DNA from: Sphingomonadales bacterium Ga0077531 | Lineage (GTDB): Bacteria; Pseudomonadota; Alphaproteobacteria; Sphingomonadales; Sphingomonadaceae | NCBI GenBank assembly: GCA_001464915.1 | Contig: LNED01000043.1 | Coordinates: forward strand, 184,917 to 248,916 | Direction: 5' to 3' | Length of the DNA: 64,000 nt | Shown here: positions 35,975-45,212 of the stretch, in pieces | Position numbering within the stretch: position 1 is the stretch's first letter | How the letters are laid out: the number at the start of each line of letters is the position of its first letter | Position numbers and translations under genes: made by a program | Notes under the pieces: model-generated | Database searches by the model: none | Told to the model about the DNA's origin: nothing | What the model saw: only the letters and a program-made list of their open reading frames with translations

Positions 35975-36155
35975 CCAGAAATCAGTTGTGGAAATCATGC
36001 GGTATCATTTTACCGTATCGATTTGGCCCGGTTTTGCTTGACTTTTGGGGGGTCGGGCGACATTTGCGCCGCTCTTGCCCACCCGATCAGCCGATCTGGC
36101 AGGCGATTCTTAAGGCCTCCGCCTGAGAAACAGTTTCGCATTAAGGACACATGCC

Positions 36156-36635
36156 ATGAAGGCACTCAGCAAGCAGACCCGGTCGGTGAAACCGGCAGAG
36201 GTCGTAAAGAACTGGCACATCATCGACGCAGATGGCCTTGTCGTCGGCCGTCTCGCCGCGATTATCGCCAACATCCTGCGCGGCAAGACCAAGCCGATCT
36301 ACACCCCGCACGTTGATTGCGGCGATCACGTGATCGTCATCAACGTCGAAAAGGTGCGGTTCACCGGCAACAAGATGGGCAACAAGATCTATTACAAGCA
36401 CACCGGCCACCCCGGTGGGATCAAGGAAACCACCCCGGCCAAGGTGCTCGGCGGTCGTTTCCCCGAACGTGTGCTTGAAAAGGCTGTGGAACGCATGATT
36501 CCGCGCGGCCCGCTTGGCCGTGATCAGATGCGCGCGCTGCACCTCTATGTCGGCACTGAGCATCCGCATGACGGACAGCAGCCAACTGTGCTCGACGTTG
36601 CTTCCATGAACCGCAAGAACAAGGTCGTTGCATAA
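36156..36635 (+). CDS. rplM: 50S ribosomal protein L13
   Basis: The 159-residue protein begins [20 protein letters not shown] and contains the L13 core [55 protein letters not shown] and [21 protein letters not shown]13 binds 23S rRNA early in 50S assembly. AAGGA precedes the start, and a possible -35 TTGACT lies at 36038-36043. The stop overlaps the rpsI start by one base, the standard rplM-rpsI operon. Confidence 0.98.
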   Translation: MKALSKQTRSVKPAEVVKNWHIIDADGLVVGRLAAIIANILRGKTKPIYTPHVDCGDHVIVINVEKVRFTGNKMGNKIYYKHTGHPGGIKETTPAKVLGGRFPERVLEKAVERMIPRGPLGRDQMRALHLYVGTEHPHDGQQPTVLDVASMNRKNKVVA

Positions 36636-37150
36636 TGACTGATGAAACCACGACCGTCTCGGATCTCGCCGATCTGAAGGACATCGCTGCTGGCGTCCCG
36701 CAGGGTGACGCTGCCGAAATCGCCCGCGTGGCCATGCCGCTGCGTGATCGTGAAATCGATGCGCAGGGCCGTTCCTACGCCACCGGCCGCCGCAAGGATG
36801 CGGTTGCCCGCGTGTGGGTCAAGCCCGGCACCGGCAAGATCACCATCAATGGCCGCGATCAGGAAACCTACTTCGCGCGCCCGACCTTGCGTCTGGTGAT
36901 CAACCAGCCCTTCACCATCACCGACCGCAACGGCCAGTATGACGTGATCTGCACCGTGCGCGGCGGCGGATTGTCGGGTCAGGCGGGCGCCGTGAAGCAC
37001 GGCATCGCGCAGGCACTGACCAAGTACGAGCCGGAACTGCGCTCGGCCGTCAAGGCAGAGGGCTTCCTCACCCGCGACAGCCGCGTGGTTGAACGCAAGA
37101 AGTACGGTAAGGCCAAGGCCCGTCGTAGCTTCCAGTTCTCGAAGCGCTAA
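36635..37150 (+). CDS. rpsI: 30S ribosomal protein S9
   Basis: The 171-residue S9 has an N-terminal extension of about 40 residues ([20 protein letters not shown]), typical of alphaproteobacteria. It is followed by the core [40 protein letters not shown], and the basic C-terminal tail ending [13 protein letters not shown] that reaches the P-site tRNA. It is co-transcribed with rplM and closed by an intrinsic terminator at 37174-37205. Confidence 0.98.
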   Translation: MTDETTTVSDLADLKDIAAGVPQGDAAEIARVAMPLRDREIDAQGRSYATGRRKDAVARVWVKPGTGKITINGRDQETYFARPTLRLVINQPFTITDRNGQYDVICTVRGGGLSGQAGAVKHGIAQALTKYEPELRSAVKAEGFLTRDSRVVERKKYGKAKARRSFQFSKR

Positions 37151-37173
37151 AAAACACTACAACCCGATACACG

Positions 37174-37205
37174 AAGGGCGGCCCCACATGGGAGCCGCCC
37201 TTTTT
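37174..37205 (+). terminator. Terminator of the rplM-rpsI operon
   Basis: AAGGGCGGC pairs with GCCGCCCTT across an 11-base loop, and a run of five thymines follows. It lies 25 bases after the rpsI stop codon and also separates the operon from the convergent small membrane protein gene. Confidence 0.9.
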
Positions 37206-37226
37206 GTTGCGCAACGCTGCCAGGTT

Positions 37227-37424
37227 TCAGCGTTGCAGCAGCATGATTCCAAAAGCCAACCCGCTACCCCCAAAGAACACCGGCCACGACCAGTAAAGTT
37301 TGGCATCACCAATCGCCATTTGATGAATCGCCAGCGGGCCCGCGCTGATCCCTTGCGAGCCGACCACCAAAGCAATCGTCGCTGTCAGGATCGCGCCCAG
37401 CGTCAGCGCCTTGATAATATCCAT
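37227..37424 (-). CDS. Small two-span membrane protein
   Basis: A 65-residue protein from the ATG at 37424 (AAAGGTG upstream): MDIIKALTLGAILTATIALV at the start and WSWPVFFGGSGLAFGIMLLQ at the end. These are two membrane segments separated by a polar loop (GPLAIHQMAIGDAKLYW). No known domain. The upstream frame to 37532 is probably untranslated. It is convergent with rpsI. Confidence 0.7.
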   Translation of the reverse strand: MDIIKALTLGAILTATIALVVGSQGISAGPLAIHQMAIGDAKLYWSWPVFFGGSGLAFGIMLLQR

Positions 37425-37575
37425 CGCACGCACCTTTCGCAGTTGATCGGCAAAGGGTTTTGCATTGGCATCAGCAAATCGGCGGACAACACAGCATCGC
37501 CCCCCGGCAAGCCAGCGGTGCCATATGATCAAGGAAGTCTTAACAGTAACCCTAGGGAAAAGGTTAAAGCGCCGA

Positions 37576-38343
37576 TCAGGACGATTGCGATGCTGGCTCG
37601 CTCGCAGGCAGGCGCAACCGGGTTTCGATCACCCCGCCGGGCGCGCACGTAATCTCGCGCCAGGATGCAGGCGCGCCGTGACGTAGCCGGGTGGAGAGCG
37701 TGCCGGTACCGATCATCCGCATGGGCGGCCCGCCCGTGACCGCGCGTTGCTGATCGAATGGCACATGGACATGACCCGAAATGATCGCGTGGGCGCCCGC
37801 CGCCGCAATCTGCGCAAAGGCCCTATCGCCGCCAATCGTGGGGTTGGTGTCAGCATTCTCCGGCCCCAGCAGCGGATGGTGCCCGATGACGATAATAGTG
37901 CGTGGATCGCCTTTGAGCGCAGCGAGATCGGCCAAAGTCGCATCCAGTGCGGCGTCGGTCACCACCCCATCTGACCATGGAAACCGGCGCTGCGCGCGCA
38001 CCGTCGTCCGCAACGACACCAACACCACATCGGGCGAGGAAAACGCCGTTCCCACCGCCGCGTTCAAACGGTTATACCGGCGGAACGGATCGGTGAACCG
38101 TTCCCACGGATTGTAATAGGGCATGTCGTGATTGCCCGGTTCGAGCACCACCGGCACGCCGAGCGCGGCGAACCATTCCCGCGCGGCGGCATATTCGGAA
38201 TGCTTGGCACGCTGGGTCAGGTCGCCGGTGCACACCACCGCATCGGGGCGTTCGGCGGCAACGGCGCGCGCCAAATCGTCAAGCGCGGATGGATCCTCGA
38301 CCCCGAAATGGACGTCGCTGATATGGAACAAGCGAGTGGTCAT
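37576..38343 (-). CDS. Calcineurin-like metallophosphoesterase
   Basis: A 255-residue cytosolic phosphoesterase with all five family blocks: LFHISDVHFGVEDPS (D-x-H), VVCTGDLTQRAKHSEY (GDxxQ), VLEPGNHDMPYYNP (GNHD), IIVIGHHPLLGPEN (GH), and AIISGHVHVPFDQQ (GHxH). It is similar in layout to CpdA-type cyclic-nucleotide phosphodiesterases or small nucleases, and the substrate is not determinable. It lies seven bases after a small membrane-protein gene on the same strand and is presumably in one transcript with it. Confidence 0.93.
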   Translation of the reverse strand: MTTRLFHISDVHFGVEDPSALDDLARAVAAERPDAVVCTGDLTQRAKHSEYAAAREWFAALGVPVVLEPGNHDMPYYNPWERFTDPFRRYNRLNAAVGTAFSSPDVVLVSLRTTVRAQRRFPWSDGVVTDAALDATLADLAALKGDPRTIIVIGHHPLLGPENADTNPTIGGDRAFAQIAAAGAHAIISGHVHVPFDQQRAVTGGPPMRMIGTGTLSTRLRHGAPASWREITCAPGGVIETRLRLPASEPASQSS

Positions 38344-38350
38344 CTCCGCC

Positions 38351-38623
38351 CTATACCCGGCCCGACAGGATCAGCCACCCCGCGAGCGCGTTGACCGCGC
38401 TATATCCGCAATAGGCCCAGACAAACCCCGGCCACCCTTCAACCGACAGCAGCAGCGCGAAGAACAAGACGGCGAATTCAGTCACCAACGCGGCGCGCTG
38501 ACCAAGCGTTTGGCTTGACCGAGGCAGCCGCGCAAACAGCGGGTGTCCGCTGCTGAACACCGCCCGGTTGAGCGCGAAATTTCCGACGCCCAGCACAAAG
38601 ATCACAATTGTGGCTAATCCCAT
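38351..38623 (-). CDS. Small membrane protein of unknown function
   Basis: About 90 residues with three hydrophobic segments: GLATIVIFVLGVGNFALNRA, ALVTEFAVLFFALLLSVEGW and FVWAYCGYSAVNALAGWLIL. The ATG at 38623 has GGCGGGC upstream; a TTG at 38632 is an alternative start. No family is recognised. It precedes the phosphoesterase gene by seven bases in the same direction. Confidence 0.65.
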   Translation of the reverse strand: MGLATIVIFVLGVGNFALNRAVFSSGHPLFARLPRSSQTLGQRAALVTEFAVLFFALLLSVEGWPGFVWAYCGYSAVNALAGWLILSGRV

Positions 38624-38851
38624 GCCCGCCAATATGGCGATGCGCCGGTCGATTGGAAACCGCCATTTGTCCGCTCTTTCGCGTCATTGGTCACCCGCCC
38701 CCCACACCGGTCGACCCGGCGACACGGGTTCATCGAAGGCTGAATGCGAACGTGATGCGCCGGGCGTATCAAGAGCATCGCAGCGTGTCTGGCACCCCCC
38801 GGATCGAGCCCCCGCCCGATCCCAGCCGCCCTGCTGATGGAGGAGGAACCG

Positions 38852-39163
38852 ATGAAATCCCTTGCAAAAATCATTGCTGCGCTTGCCCTTGCTGGCACCG
38901 CATTCAGCCCTGCTTATGCCGCTCAGACCGAGAAGATGACCATTCAGGTCAAGTATGACGACATCAATCTGGGCTCGGTCGAAGGCCAGAAGCAACTCGA
39001 CCGCAGGCTGGAAAAGGCCGTGCGCACCGTGTGCCGCACCCAAAGCCACAATGGCGGATCACGCATCCTGAACCTCGACGCGAAGGCCTGCCTTGCCAAG
39101 GCGCGCGCTGATGTGCGCCAGCAAGTTGCCGCCCTGTCCAAAGGTAAGCAGCGCGGCGTCTGA
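38852..39163 (+). CDS. UrcA-family periplasmic protein
   Basis: From the ATG at 38852 (GGAGGAGGAACCG upstream) this is a 103-residue protein with signal peptide LAKIIAALALAGTAFSPAYA. The mature part MTIQVKYDDINLGSVEGQKQ, LDRRLEKAVRTVCRT and the later Cys in DAKACLAKARADV match UrcA, a family named in sphingomonads with two conserved cysteines and no established function. A strong terminator follows. Confidence 0.85.
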   Translation: MKSLAKIIAALALAGTAFSPAYAAQTEKMTIQVKYDDINLGSVEGQKQLDRRLEKAVRTVCRTQSHNGGSRILNLDAKACLAKARADVRQQVAALSKGKQRGV

Positions 39164-39180
39164 ACCGCAGCTGCCAACCT

Positions 39181-39202
39181 GCACCGCAAACGCGCGCGGT
39201 GC
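39181..39202 (+). repeat. Small hairpin before the UrcA terminator
   Basis: GCACCG pairs with CGGTGC across a ten-base loop, 18 bases after the urcA stop and directly before the main terminator. It may stabilise the 3' end of the message. Confidence 0.45.
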
Positions 39203-39210
39203 AGCCGATA

Positions 39211-39254
39211 CGGCCCGAACTCTCACAGTCCCTGGGGTTCGGGCCGTTTTTTTT
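39211..39254 (+). terminator. Terminator of the urcA gene
   Basis: CGGCCCGAAC (39211-39220) pairs perfectly with GTTCGGGCCG (39237-39246) across a 16-base loop, and eight thymines follow. It separates urcA from the convergent LytTR regulator gene. Confidence 0.93.
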
Positions 39255-39279
39255 GAGCGCGCGGTTTAGGGCCCGCGCG

Positions 39280-40035
39280 CTAACGCCCGGCCATGCCTTT
39301 GACGCGGGCGAGATAGGTGCGCCCGATCCGCAGCGCCTCACCATTGACCAGCTCGGCCGACCATACGCCCAACCCATCGTGCCGCAGCCCGCGAATATTG
39401 TCGCGGCGCAGAATGGTGGAACGATGGATGCGGATGAACTGATCGGGATCAAGCCGTTCTTCCAGCCCCGCGATGGTTTGCAACAGCAGATAGGATCGTG
39501 CGGCATCAGTCGCGCCAACGTGCAGGCGGACATAATCACGCTCGGCATCAATCTGGTGCACTTCGCTGACCGCGATGCGCAGCAGTTCTGAACGGTGCGG
39601 CACCCACAGCTCGTCAAGATAGCGACTGGCGCGTTGCCGTCGCTGCCCGCGCCGTGCCACCGCGCGTTCAATCGCGCGTTCGAGCCGGTCGGCGGAGACG
39701 GGCTTGAGGACATAGTCGACCGCGTCCAGATCAAACGCTTCGACCGCGAAATGATCGTGCGCGGTCACGAAAATCACCACCGGCGGCTGATCTTGGGTGG
39801 CAAAGCTGCGCGCCACGCCCAGCCCGTCCAATTCGGGCATGGTCATGTCGAGCAGCACCAGATCGGGGTTGAGCTTTTCCGCCAACCGCAGCGCGGCGGC
39901 GCCATCGCTGGCGGTGCCAACCACCCGCACGGCCGGGATTTCGGCGCAGATCACCTGCACCCGCTCCACCGCGAGCGGTTCATCATCGACGATCAGGGTG
40001 CGCAGGGGAGCTTCCTGGGTTTCGGAATCAGCCAT
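39280..40035 (-). CDS. LytTR-family response regulator
   Basis: A 251-residue two-component regulator. The receiver domain (residues about 12-125) has RTLIVDDEPLAVERV, the phospho-acceptor aspartate in PDLVLLDMTMPELDGLG, and the lysine in DAVDYVLKPVSADRLE. The C-terminal LytTR DNA-binding domain spans about 150-251 (VSEVHQIDAERDYVRLHV, LDPDQFIRIHRSTILRRDNI). Its start codon lies inside the end of the sensor kinase gene (eight-base overlap), so the pair is coupled. Targets are unknown. Confidence 0.95.
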   Translation of the reverse strand: MADSETQEAPLRTLIVDDEPLAVERVQVICAEIPAVRVVGTASDGAAALRLAEKLNPDLVLLDMTMPELDGLGVARSFATQDQPPVVIFVTAHDHFAVEAFDLDAVDYVLKPVSADRLERAIERAVARRGQRRQRASRYLDELWVPHRSELLRIAVSEVHQIDAERDYVRLHVGATDAARSYLLLQTIAGLEERLDPDQFIRIHRSTILRRDNIRGLRHDGLGVWSAELVNGEALRIGRTYLARVKGMAGR

Positions 40036-41329
40036 GGCGGTGCGCCTGAGAGTTTAGGGGTTTCGACAAAGGAATGCGGATTTCGGTGCGATAGCCGCCC
40101 GGCACCGGGGCCGAGGTAAAGCCAATGTCGGGGCCGAACCGGGCTTCTAGTCGGTCACGCACGTTGGCTAGGCCAATGCCAAACCCGTGGTGCGCGCCCT
40201 GCGGCACGCCGGGGCCATCGTCGCTGATGGTAATCACCAACCGATCAAACTCCTCGCGCGCGGCCATTGTGATCGTCACCCGGCGCGAGACCGGCGAGAC
40301 CGCGTATTTGACCGAGTTTTCGACCAGCGGTTGCAGGATCATCCCCGGCACGCGTGCTTCCTCCAGATCGGCAGGCAGGTCGAACACGCATACCAACCGA
40401 GTCGGAAACCGCACCGCTTCAATATCGAGATAGAGCTTTTGCAGGTCAAATTCGTCTTTGAGCGCAACGTCGGCGGTGGGTTCATTGGCGAGGCTGTGAC
40501 GGTAAAAGCGGCTGATCGTCTGGATCATCATCTCGGCCCGGTCAGCCTTGCCCGTCATCACCAGTGCCGACAATGAATTCAGGGTGTTGAACAGGAAATG
40601 CGGGTTGACCTGATAGCGCAAGGATCGCAGTTCGGCCGCCTTGGCGGCAGTGCGAAACTGTTCTTCACGCCACTGCGCGCCGCTTGCCTGCACCCCCGCC
40701 AGCAAGGCGAAATAGGTCGCGGCCCAAGCCAGCAGCAGGAAATAGCGGCCCAAGGCAATGTCGAGCAGCTTGCGCCAGAAATCGGCATAGGTTTCAGCAG
40801 GCGCGATGATCACCGCTTCGGAACCGACCACCTCACCATCCTTGGCCCCATCCTCGCGGGCAGTTTCTCCAGCGGCACCTTGCGCTGCCGGGCCGACGCG
40901 CCTGACCGGCACATCAACCAACAGATTGCCGCTTTCATCGCGCCGCAGGTTGATGTTGTATTTCTGGGCGTAAGCCTTTTCCTGCGCTGCCTCCATGTCC
41001 TTGAAGATGAAGTAATTGACCTGCCCGATTGCCAGCGCAACCGGCATCGCCAACGCAATCGCGGCCGAAATCTTGATCCACAGCGGCTTGCTATCGAACA
41101 GGCGCAGCAACAACCACAGCACGATGGTGAGCCCTACGCCAATCACCGAGACCAACAGCCGCCGCCAGCCGAGTTCGAATTGCAGGTCGAAATCCATCAC
41201 CAGGCTGCGGAAGGTGGTGAGGACGAAATAGGTCGCCCACAACACCACCATCGAAAACAGCACGGTGCGAAATGGCACGGTGGCATTGGGTGCAGCCGGG
41301 GCCGCTTCGCTGGAACGGGTCATCATCAT
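40028..41329 (-). CDS. LytS/YpdA-type sensor histidine kinase
   Basis: Starting at the ATG cluster 41323-41329, the protein is about 433 residues. Four membrane spans occupy residues 20-240 (VVLWATYFVLTTFRSLVMDF, LLVSVIGVGLTIVLWLLLRL, ISAAIALAMPVALAIGQVNY and YFLLLAWAATYFALLAGVQA), with a periplasmic loop of about 80 residues between the third and fourth. The His_kinase domain has the phospho-histidine in LRYQVNPHFLFNTLNSLSAL. The ATPase domain has PLVENSVKYAVSP (N-box) and ISDDGPGVPQGAHHGFGIGL (G-box). It pairs with the LytTR regulator encoded next. Confidence 0.93.
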   Translation of the reverse strand: MMMTRSSEAAPAAPNATVPFRTVLFSMVVLWATYFVLTTFRSLVMDFDLQFELGWRRLLVSVIGVGLTIVLWLLLRLFDSKPLWIKISAAIALAMPVALAIGQVNYFIFKDMEAAQEKAYAQKYNINLRRDESGNLLVDVPVRRVGPAAQGAAGETAREDGAKDGEVVGSEAVIIAPAETYADFWRKLLDIALGRYFLLLAWAATYFALLAGVQASGAQWREEQFRTAAKAAELRSLRYQVNPHFLFNTLNSLSALVMTGKADRAEMMIQTISRFYRHSLANEPTADVALKDEFDLQKLYLDIEAVRFPTRLVCVFDLPADLEEARVPGMILQPLVENSVKYAVSPVSRRVTITMAAREEFDRLVITISDDGPGVPQGAHHGFGIGLANVRDRLEARFGPDIGFTSAPVPGGYRTEIRIPLSKPLNSQAHRHG

Positions 41330-41411
41330 TATGGCCCAGAGCGATAACGGCCCCGCCCGGCGAACGCCACTAGCAAGGGCGCACATCGTCGGGCAGGGTC
41401 AGGCCTTGGTC

Positions 41412-41434
41412 GAATGATGAACAGCCGTTCATTC
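41412..41434 (-). terminator. Possible hairpin terminator downstream of fumC
   Basis: On the minus strand GAATGAAC pairs with GTTCATCATTC, allowing a three-base bulge, around a GGCT loop. It lies about 20 bases past the fumC stop. No T-tract follows, so this is a weak call. Confidence 0.35.
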
Positions 41435-41453
41435 TCGACGAGCGGCCCACCGA

Positions 41454-42866
41454 CTAATCCCGCGGCCTGATCATATCGGCGGGCACTACCCACAGCGCGA
41501 ACTGTTCCTCGGTCAGTAGGCCGAGTTCGAGCGCCGCGGCCTTCAACGTCGTGCCTTCGGCGTGGGCTTTCTTGGCGATCTTGGCCGCGTTGTCATAGCC
41601 GATGTGGGGGTTCAATGCAGTCACCAGCATCAGGCTTTCATTGAGCAGCTGGGTGATGCGGTCCATATTCGCCTCAATCCCAACCACGCAATTATCGGTG
41701 AAGGCGTGGCTCGCATCGCCGATCAGCTTGATCGATTGCAGCACGTTGTAGATCATTACCGGCTTGAACACGTTGAGTTCAAGGTGGCCATGCGTGCCCG
41801 CGACAGTCACCGTCATGTGGTTGCCGATCACCTGCGCGCAGACCATCGTCATCGCTTCGCATTGGGTCGGGTTGACCTTGCCCGGCATGATCGACGATCC
41901 CGGTTCATTGGCAGGCAGGCTGAGTTCTCCCAGACCGCTGCGGGGACCGGAGCCGAGCAAGCGGATGTCGTTGGCGATCTTCATCAGGCTGACCGCGAGC
42001 ACGTTCAAGGCGCCCGAAATCTCCACCATCGCATCATGCGCGGCCAATGCTTCGAACTTGTTGGGCGCAGTCACAAAAGCGTGGCCGGTTTCGGCGGCGA
42101 CTTGGCGCGCAAACTCTTCCGCGAATCCAACCTTGGCGTTGATCCCGGTGCCGACCGCCGTGCCGCCCTGCGCCAGTTCGAGCACACGCGGCAGCGTCGC
42201 TTCGACCCGGGCGATTCCGTATTCGATCTGCTTGGCATAGCCGGAGAATTCCTGCCCCAGCGTCATCGGGGTCGCATCCTGCAAATGGGTGCGGCCGATC
42301 TTGACGATGTCGGCAAATTCCTTCGCCTTGGCGTCCAGCGCGCCGTGCAGCTTTTTCAGGGCCGGAATCAGCTGATCGATCGCCTCGCTCGCCGCAGCGA
42401 TGTGCATCGCGGTGGGGAAAGTGTCGTTCGACGATTGGCCCATGTTGCAATGGTCGTTGGGGTGGACCGGGGTTTTGCCGCCCTTTGTGCCGGTGAGCAT
42501 TTCGTTCGCGCGGCTTGCGATCACTTCATTGGCGTTCATGTTTGACTGCGTGCCCGAACCGGTCTGCCACACAACCAGCGGGAATTGGTCGGCGAGCGTC
42601 CCGTCGATCACTTCGCGCGCGGCGGCGACAATCGCTTCGCCCAGTCGCGCATCGAGCACGCCCAGCGCCATGTTGGCCTTGGCCGCCGCCAGCTTTTGCA
42701 GGCCGAGCGCACGCACCAGAGCGGGCGGCATCCGTTCGCCACCAATCGGGAAGTTGACGATGCTGCGCTGTGTCTGCGCGCCCCAGTGGACGTGCGCGGG
42801 CACCGCCACTTCGCCCAGCGAATCGGTTTCGATCCGCACGTCATTCCCGCCGTTCGTCATGTCACT
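41454..42866 (-). CDS. fumC: Class II fumarate hydratase
   Basis: The 470-residue iron-independent fumarase converts fumarate to malate in the TCA cycle. The start [20 protein letters not shown] is preceded by CAGGG; a slightly earlier ATG at 42875 is possible. Conserved regions are [71 protein letters not shown] and the signature [19 protein letters not shown] containing the catalytic serine. It is monocistronic and divergent from the Pcm-like gene. Confidence 0.97.
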   Translation of the reverse strand, partial: SDMTNGGNDVRIETDSLGEVAVPAHVHWGAQTQRSIVNFPIGGERMPPALVRALGLQKLAAAKANMALGVLDARLGEAIVAAAREVIDGTLADQFPLVVWQTGSGTQSNMNANEVIASRANEMLTGTKGGKTPVHPNDHCNMGQSSNDTFPTAMHIAAASEAIDQLIPALKKLHGALDAKAKEFADIVKIGRTHLQDATPMTLGQEFSGYAKQIEYGIARVEATLPRVLELAQGGTAVGTGINAKVGFAEEFARQVAAETGHAFVTAPNKFEALAAHDAMVEISGALNVLAVSLMKIANDIRLLGSGPRSGLGELSLPANEPGSSIMPGKVNPTQCEAMTMVCAQVIGNHMTVTVAGTHGHLELNVFKPVMIYNVLQSIKLIGDASHAFTDNCVVGIEANMDRITQLLNESLMLVTALNPHIGYDNAAKIAKKAHAEGTTLKAAALELGLLTEEQFALWVVPADMIRPRD

Positions 42867-43022
42867 CATCGAAGCCATCCCTGCGTAAGTCGAATTCAAT
42901 CCCGAAGGTTCGCGCGCTTCCCTAAGCACTGTCGGCAGGTGAGGTCAAAGCCCTTGGAACCGCAACGCGGCAAGTCTAAGGCGCGTCAAAGCTTGATCGG
43001 CCGCAGATCGACCCTTGCCAGA

Positions 43023-43053
43023 CTTGACGGACTGTATTGTGTGTCTAATACAG
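43023..43053 (+). promoter_or_regulatory. Promoter-operator of the pcm-tolC genes
   Basis: A TTGACG -35-like hexamer (beginning near 43024) is followed after 16 bases by TAATAC. Overlapping this is a perfect inverted repeat CTGTATT-GTGTGTCT-AATACAG (43032-43053) with 7-bp arms and an 8-base spacer. The repeat would cover the spacer and -10 region, the typical place for a repressor. The regulator is unknown. Confidence 0.5.
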
Positions 43054-43076
43054 CTTCCCGGAGTAGAAATAACCCG

Positions 43077-43691
43077 ATGACCACGATGATGCACAACACT
43101 GGGGCCGATACGAAGATCGCCCGCCGCGCGATGATTGACAGCCAGCTGCGCACCAGCGGCGTCAACGAGGAATATGTGCTGGCGCGGATGCTGGCTGTCC
43201 CGCGTGAGGACTTCCTCCCCGCTGACAAGGCCTCGGTCGCCTATATTGATCGCGCTGTGATGCTGGGCGCCAATGAAACCGGCGGCGCGCTGGCCGCACC
43301 GCTGTTTTATGGCAAGCTGCTGATCGAAGCCGCGCCTGCGCCGGATGACCGGGTGCTGGTGGTGGAAGGCGGCACCGGATACCTTGCCGAACTGCTGCGC
43401 CCGCTGGTGGCGGAACTGACCACCGTGAGCGCCGCTGATGCTGCGAAAGGCGCGGGAGCAGGCACCTTTTCGCTGATCGTGATCGATGGTGCGATTGAGC
43501 AATTGCCCGATGCGCTGATCGCACAGCTCGGCGACAATGGCCGGATCGCCACCGGGCTGGTGCTGCGGCAGGTCACCCGCCTCGCTTCGGGCCGCAAGGT
43601 GGCGGGCCATCTCAATCTCCAGCCGGTCGAAGATCTCGGCATCCCGGTGTTGCCCGCCTTTGCCGCGCCGAAGCGTTGGACTTTCGCGTGA
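43077..43691 (+). CDS. Protein-L-isoaspartate O-methyltransferase family protein
   Basis: From the ATG at 43077 this is a 204-residue protein. It has the Pcm-like start ARRAMIDSQLRTSGVNEEYV, VPREDFLPADKASVAYIDRA, and a Rossmann motif VLVVEGGTGYLAELLRPLVA. Compared with active Pcm proteins the SAM-binding and active-site regions are shortened and altered, so catalytic function is doubtful. This degenerate type is commonly encoded directly before TolC in sphingomonads. Its stop overlaps the tolC start (GTGA). Confidence 0.85.
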   Translation: MTTMMHNTGADTKIARRAMIDSQLRTSGVNEEYVLARMLAVPREDFLPADKASVAYIDRAVMLGANETGGALAAPLFYGKLLIEAAPAPDDRVLVVEGGTGYLAELLRPLVAELTTVSAADAAKGAGAGTFSLIVIDGAIEQLPDALIAQLGDNGRIATGLVLRQVTRLASGRKVAGHLNLQPVEDLGIPVLPAFAAPKRWTFA

Positions 43692-45163
43692 CGCGCGTTT
43701 CCGCATCAGTGCGGTTAGCCGCGTCGGCAAGCTTGCTGGCGCTGGCCGCATTGGCTGCACCCGCGCAGGCCGATACCCTGCGCGAGGCGCTGGTGGGTGC
43801 GTATAACACCAACCCCACCTTGGAAGGCGCGCGCGCCAACCAACGGGCGACCGATGAAGGCGTGATCATTCAGCGCGCGCAAGGGCTGCCGTCGGCCAAT
43901 GTCACCGCAACGCACGTAGAGTTTCTGCGCCAGTCGGCGAACTCCTTCACCGCCCCCGAACGCAACCTTGGCATCAATGCCCAGCTGCTGGTGCCGGTCT
44001 ATTCTGGCGGGGCGATCCGCAACGGGATTGCAGCGGCCAAGGAACGAGTCGAGGCCGGCCAAGCCGACCTGCGCAACACCGAAAGCGCGTTGTTCAGCCA
44101 AGTCGTCGCCGCTTACATGGACGTGCTGCGGACCGAAGCGCTGGCCGCACTGACCGCAAACAATGTCGCCGTGCTGCGCACCAATCTTGAAGCAACCAGT
44201 GACCGGTTCCAGATCGGCGATCTGACCATCACCGATGTGGCGCAATCACGTTCGCGCCTTGCAGTGGCCGAAGGCGACTTGCAACTTGCACAGGCCAACC
44301 TCATCGCCGCGCGTGAATCCTATATCCGGCTGGTCGGCCGCGCACCGGGCGAGCTTGAGGCTCCGCCGCCGCTGCCCGGCCTGCCCGATGGGGTGGGTGA
44401 GGCCATCGTCAGCGCGCTCGAAAACAACCCCAACCTGATCGCTGCGAAGTTTCGCGCCGAAGCAGCCGGGTTTGATACCAAGGTCGCAGGCTCAGGCCGA
44501 CTGCCAACCGTAGGCCTGTTCGTCAGCGGTGATTACAGCGATTTCTTCGGCACACTGGGTGGCCCGATTTCCTCGGATTTCGCCCAGAGCGAAACCACCG
44601 CCAACGCGGGCGTGCGGGTGACCATCCCGCTGTTCCAAGGCGGCCTGCCCGCCGCGCGCCAGCGGCAGGCGGGTGCGCGCGAATCCGCTGCGCTCGAAGA
44701 TGTGATTGCAGCAGAACGCCAGGTGATTGCCGAAACCCGTGCGACCTACTCCAACTGGCAGGCAGCCAATGGCGTTATCAAAAGCGCGCAGACCGGGGTC
44801 GAAGCGGCCGAGCTCAGCCTTGAAGGGGTGCGCGCCGAAAACTCGATCGGCAACCGCACCATCCTTGATGTGCTCAACGCCGAACAGGAATTGGTCAACG
44901 CCCGCGCGCAATTGGTGACCGCACGGCGCAACGCCTATGTCGCCGGGTTCAACCTGCTCGCGCTCATGGGCCGGGCCGAAGCGCGCGACCTGAACCTTGA
45001 TACAGGCGGCGTCTTGTATGACCCGCAGGTCAACGCCGACCGGGTCAGCAGCAAGTTCTGGGACTGGGACCGCGACCCCGAACCTGCCCCGAAATCAACC
45101 AGAACCGTTGACATTCCCGCCCCTGACGCAACAATCGGCCCGCAATTGCTGCCCGGGGAGTGA
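43688..45163 (+). CDS. tolC: TolC-family outer-membrane efflux protein
   Basis: The product, about 491 residues, starts at the GTG at 43688, which overlaps the pcm-like stop. A signal peptide (LAASASLLALAALAAPAQA) leads into ADTLREALVGAYNTNPTLEG, the TolC N-terminus. Two OEP repeats of long helices and beta segments follow (LFSQVVAAYMDVLRTEALAA, VTIPLFQGGLPAARQRQAGA, RTILDVLNAEQELVNARAQL). TolC forms the trimeric exit duct for type I secretion and RND/ABC efflux. No inner-membrane pump genes adjoin it. The popZ-like gene follows 49 bases later. Confidence 0.94.
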   Translation: MTRVSASVRLAASASLLALAALAAPAQADTLREALVGAYNTNPTLEGARANQRATDEGVIIQRAQGLPSANVTATHVEFLRQSANSFTAPERNLGINAQLLVPVYSGGAIRNGIAAAKERVEAGQADLRNTESALFSQVVAAYMDVLRTEALAALTANNVAVLRTNLEATSDRFQIGDLTITDVAQSRSRLAVAEGDLQLAQANLIAARESYIRLVGRAPGELEAPPPLPGLPDGVGEAIVSALENNPNLIAAKFRAEAAGFDTKVAGSGRLPTVGLFVSGDYSDFFGTLGGPISSDFAQSETTANAGVRVTIPLFQGGLPAARQRQAGARESAALEDVIAAERQVIAETRATYSNWQAANGVIKSAQTGVEAAELSLEGVRAENSIGNRTILDVLNAEQELVNARAQLVTARRNAYVAGFNLLALMGRAEARDLNLDTGGVLYDPQVNADRVSSKFWDWDRDPEPAPKSTRTVDIPAPDATIGPQLLPGE

Positions 45164-45212
45164 CATCTCTCCCGATTCGGGACAGTTGGGGTGTTTGAAC
45201 ATGGGGCATGTC

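Noticed and set aside
38624..38851. Gap before urcA
   Set aside because: About 228 bases with no convincing reading frame, RNA gene or repeat; only the urcA ribosome-binding site is clear.
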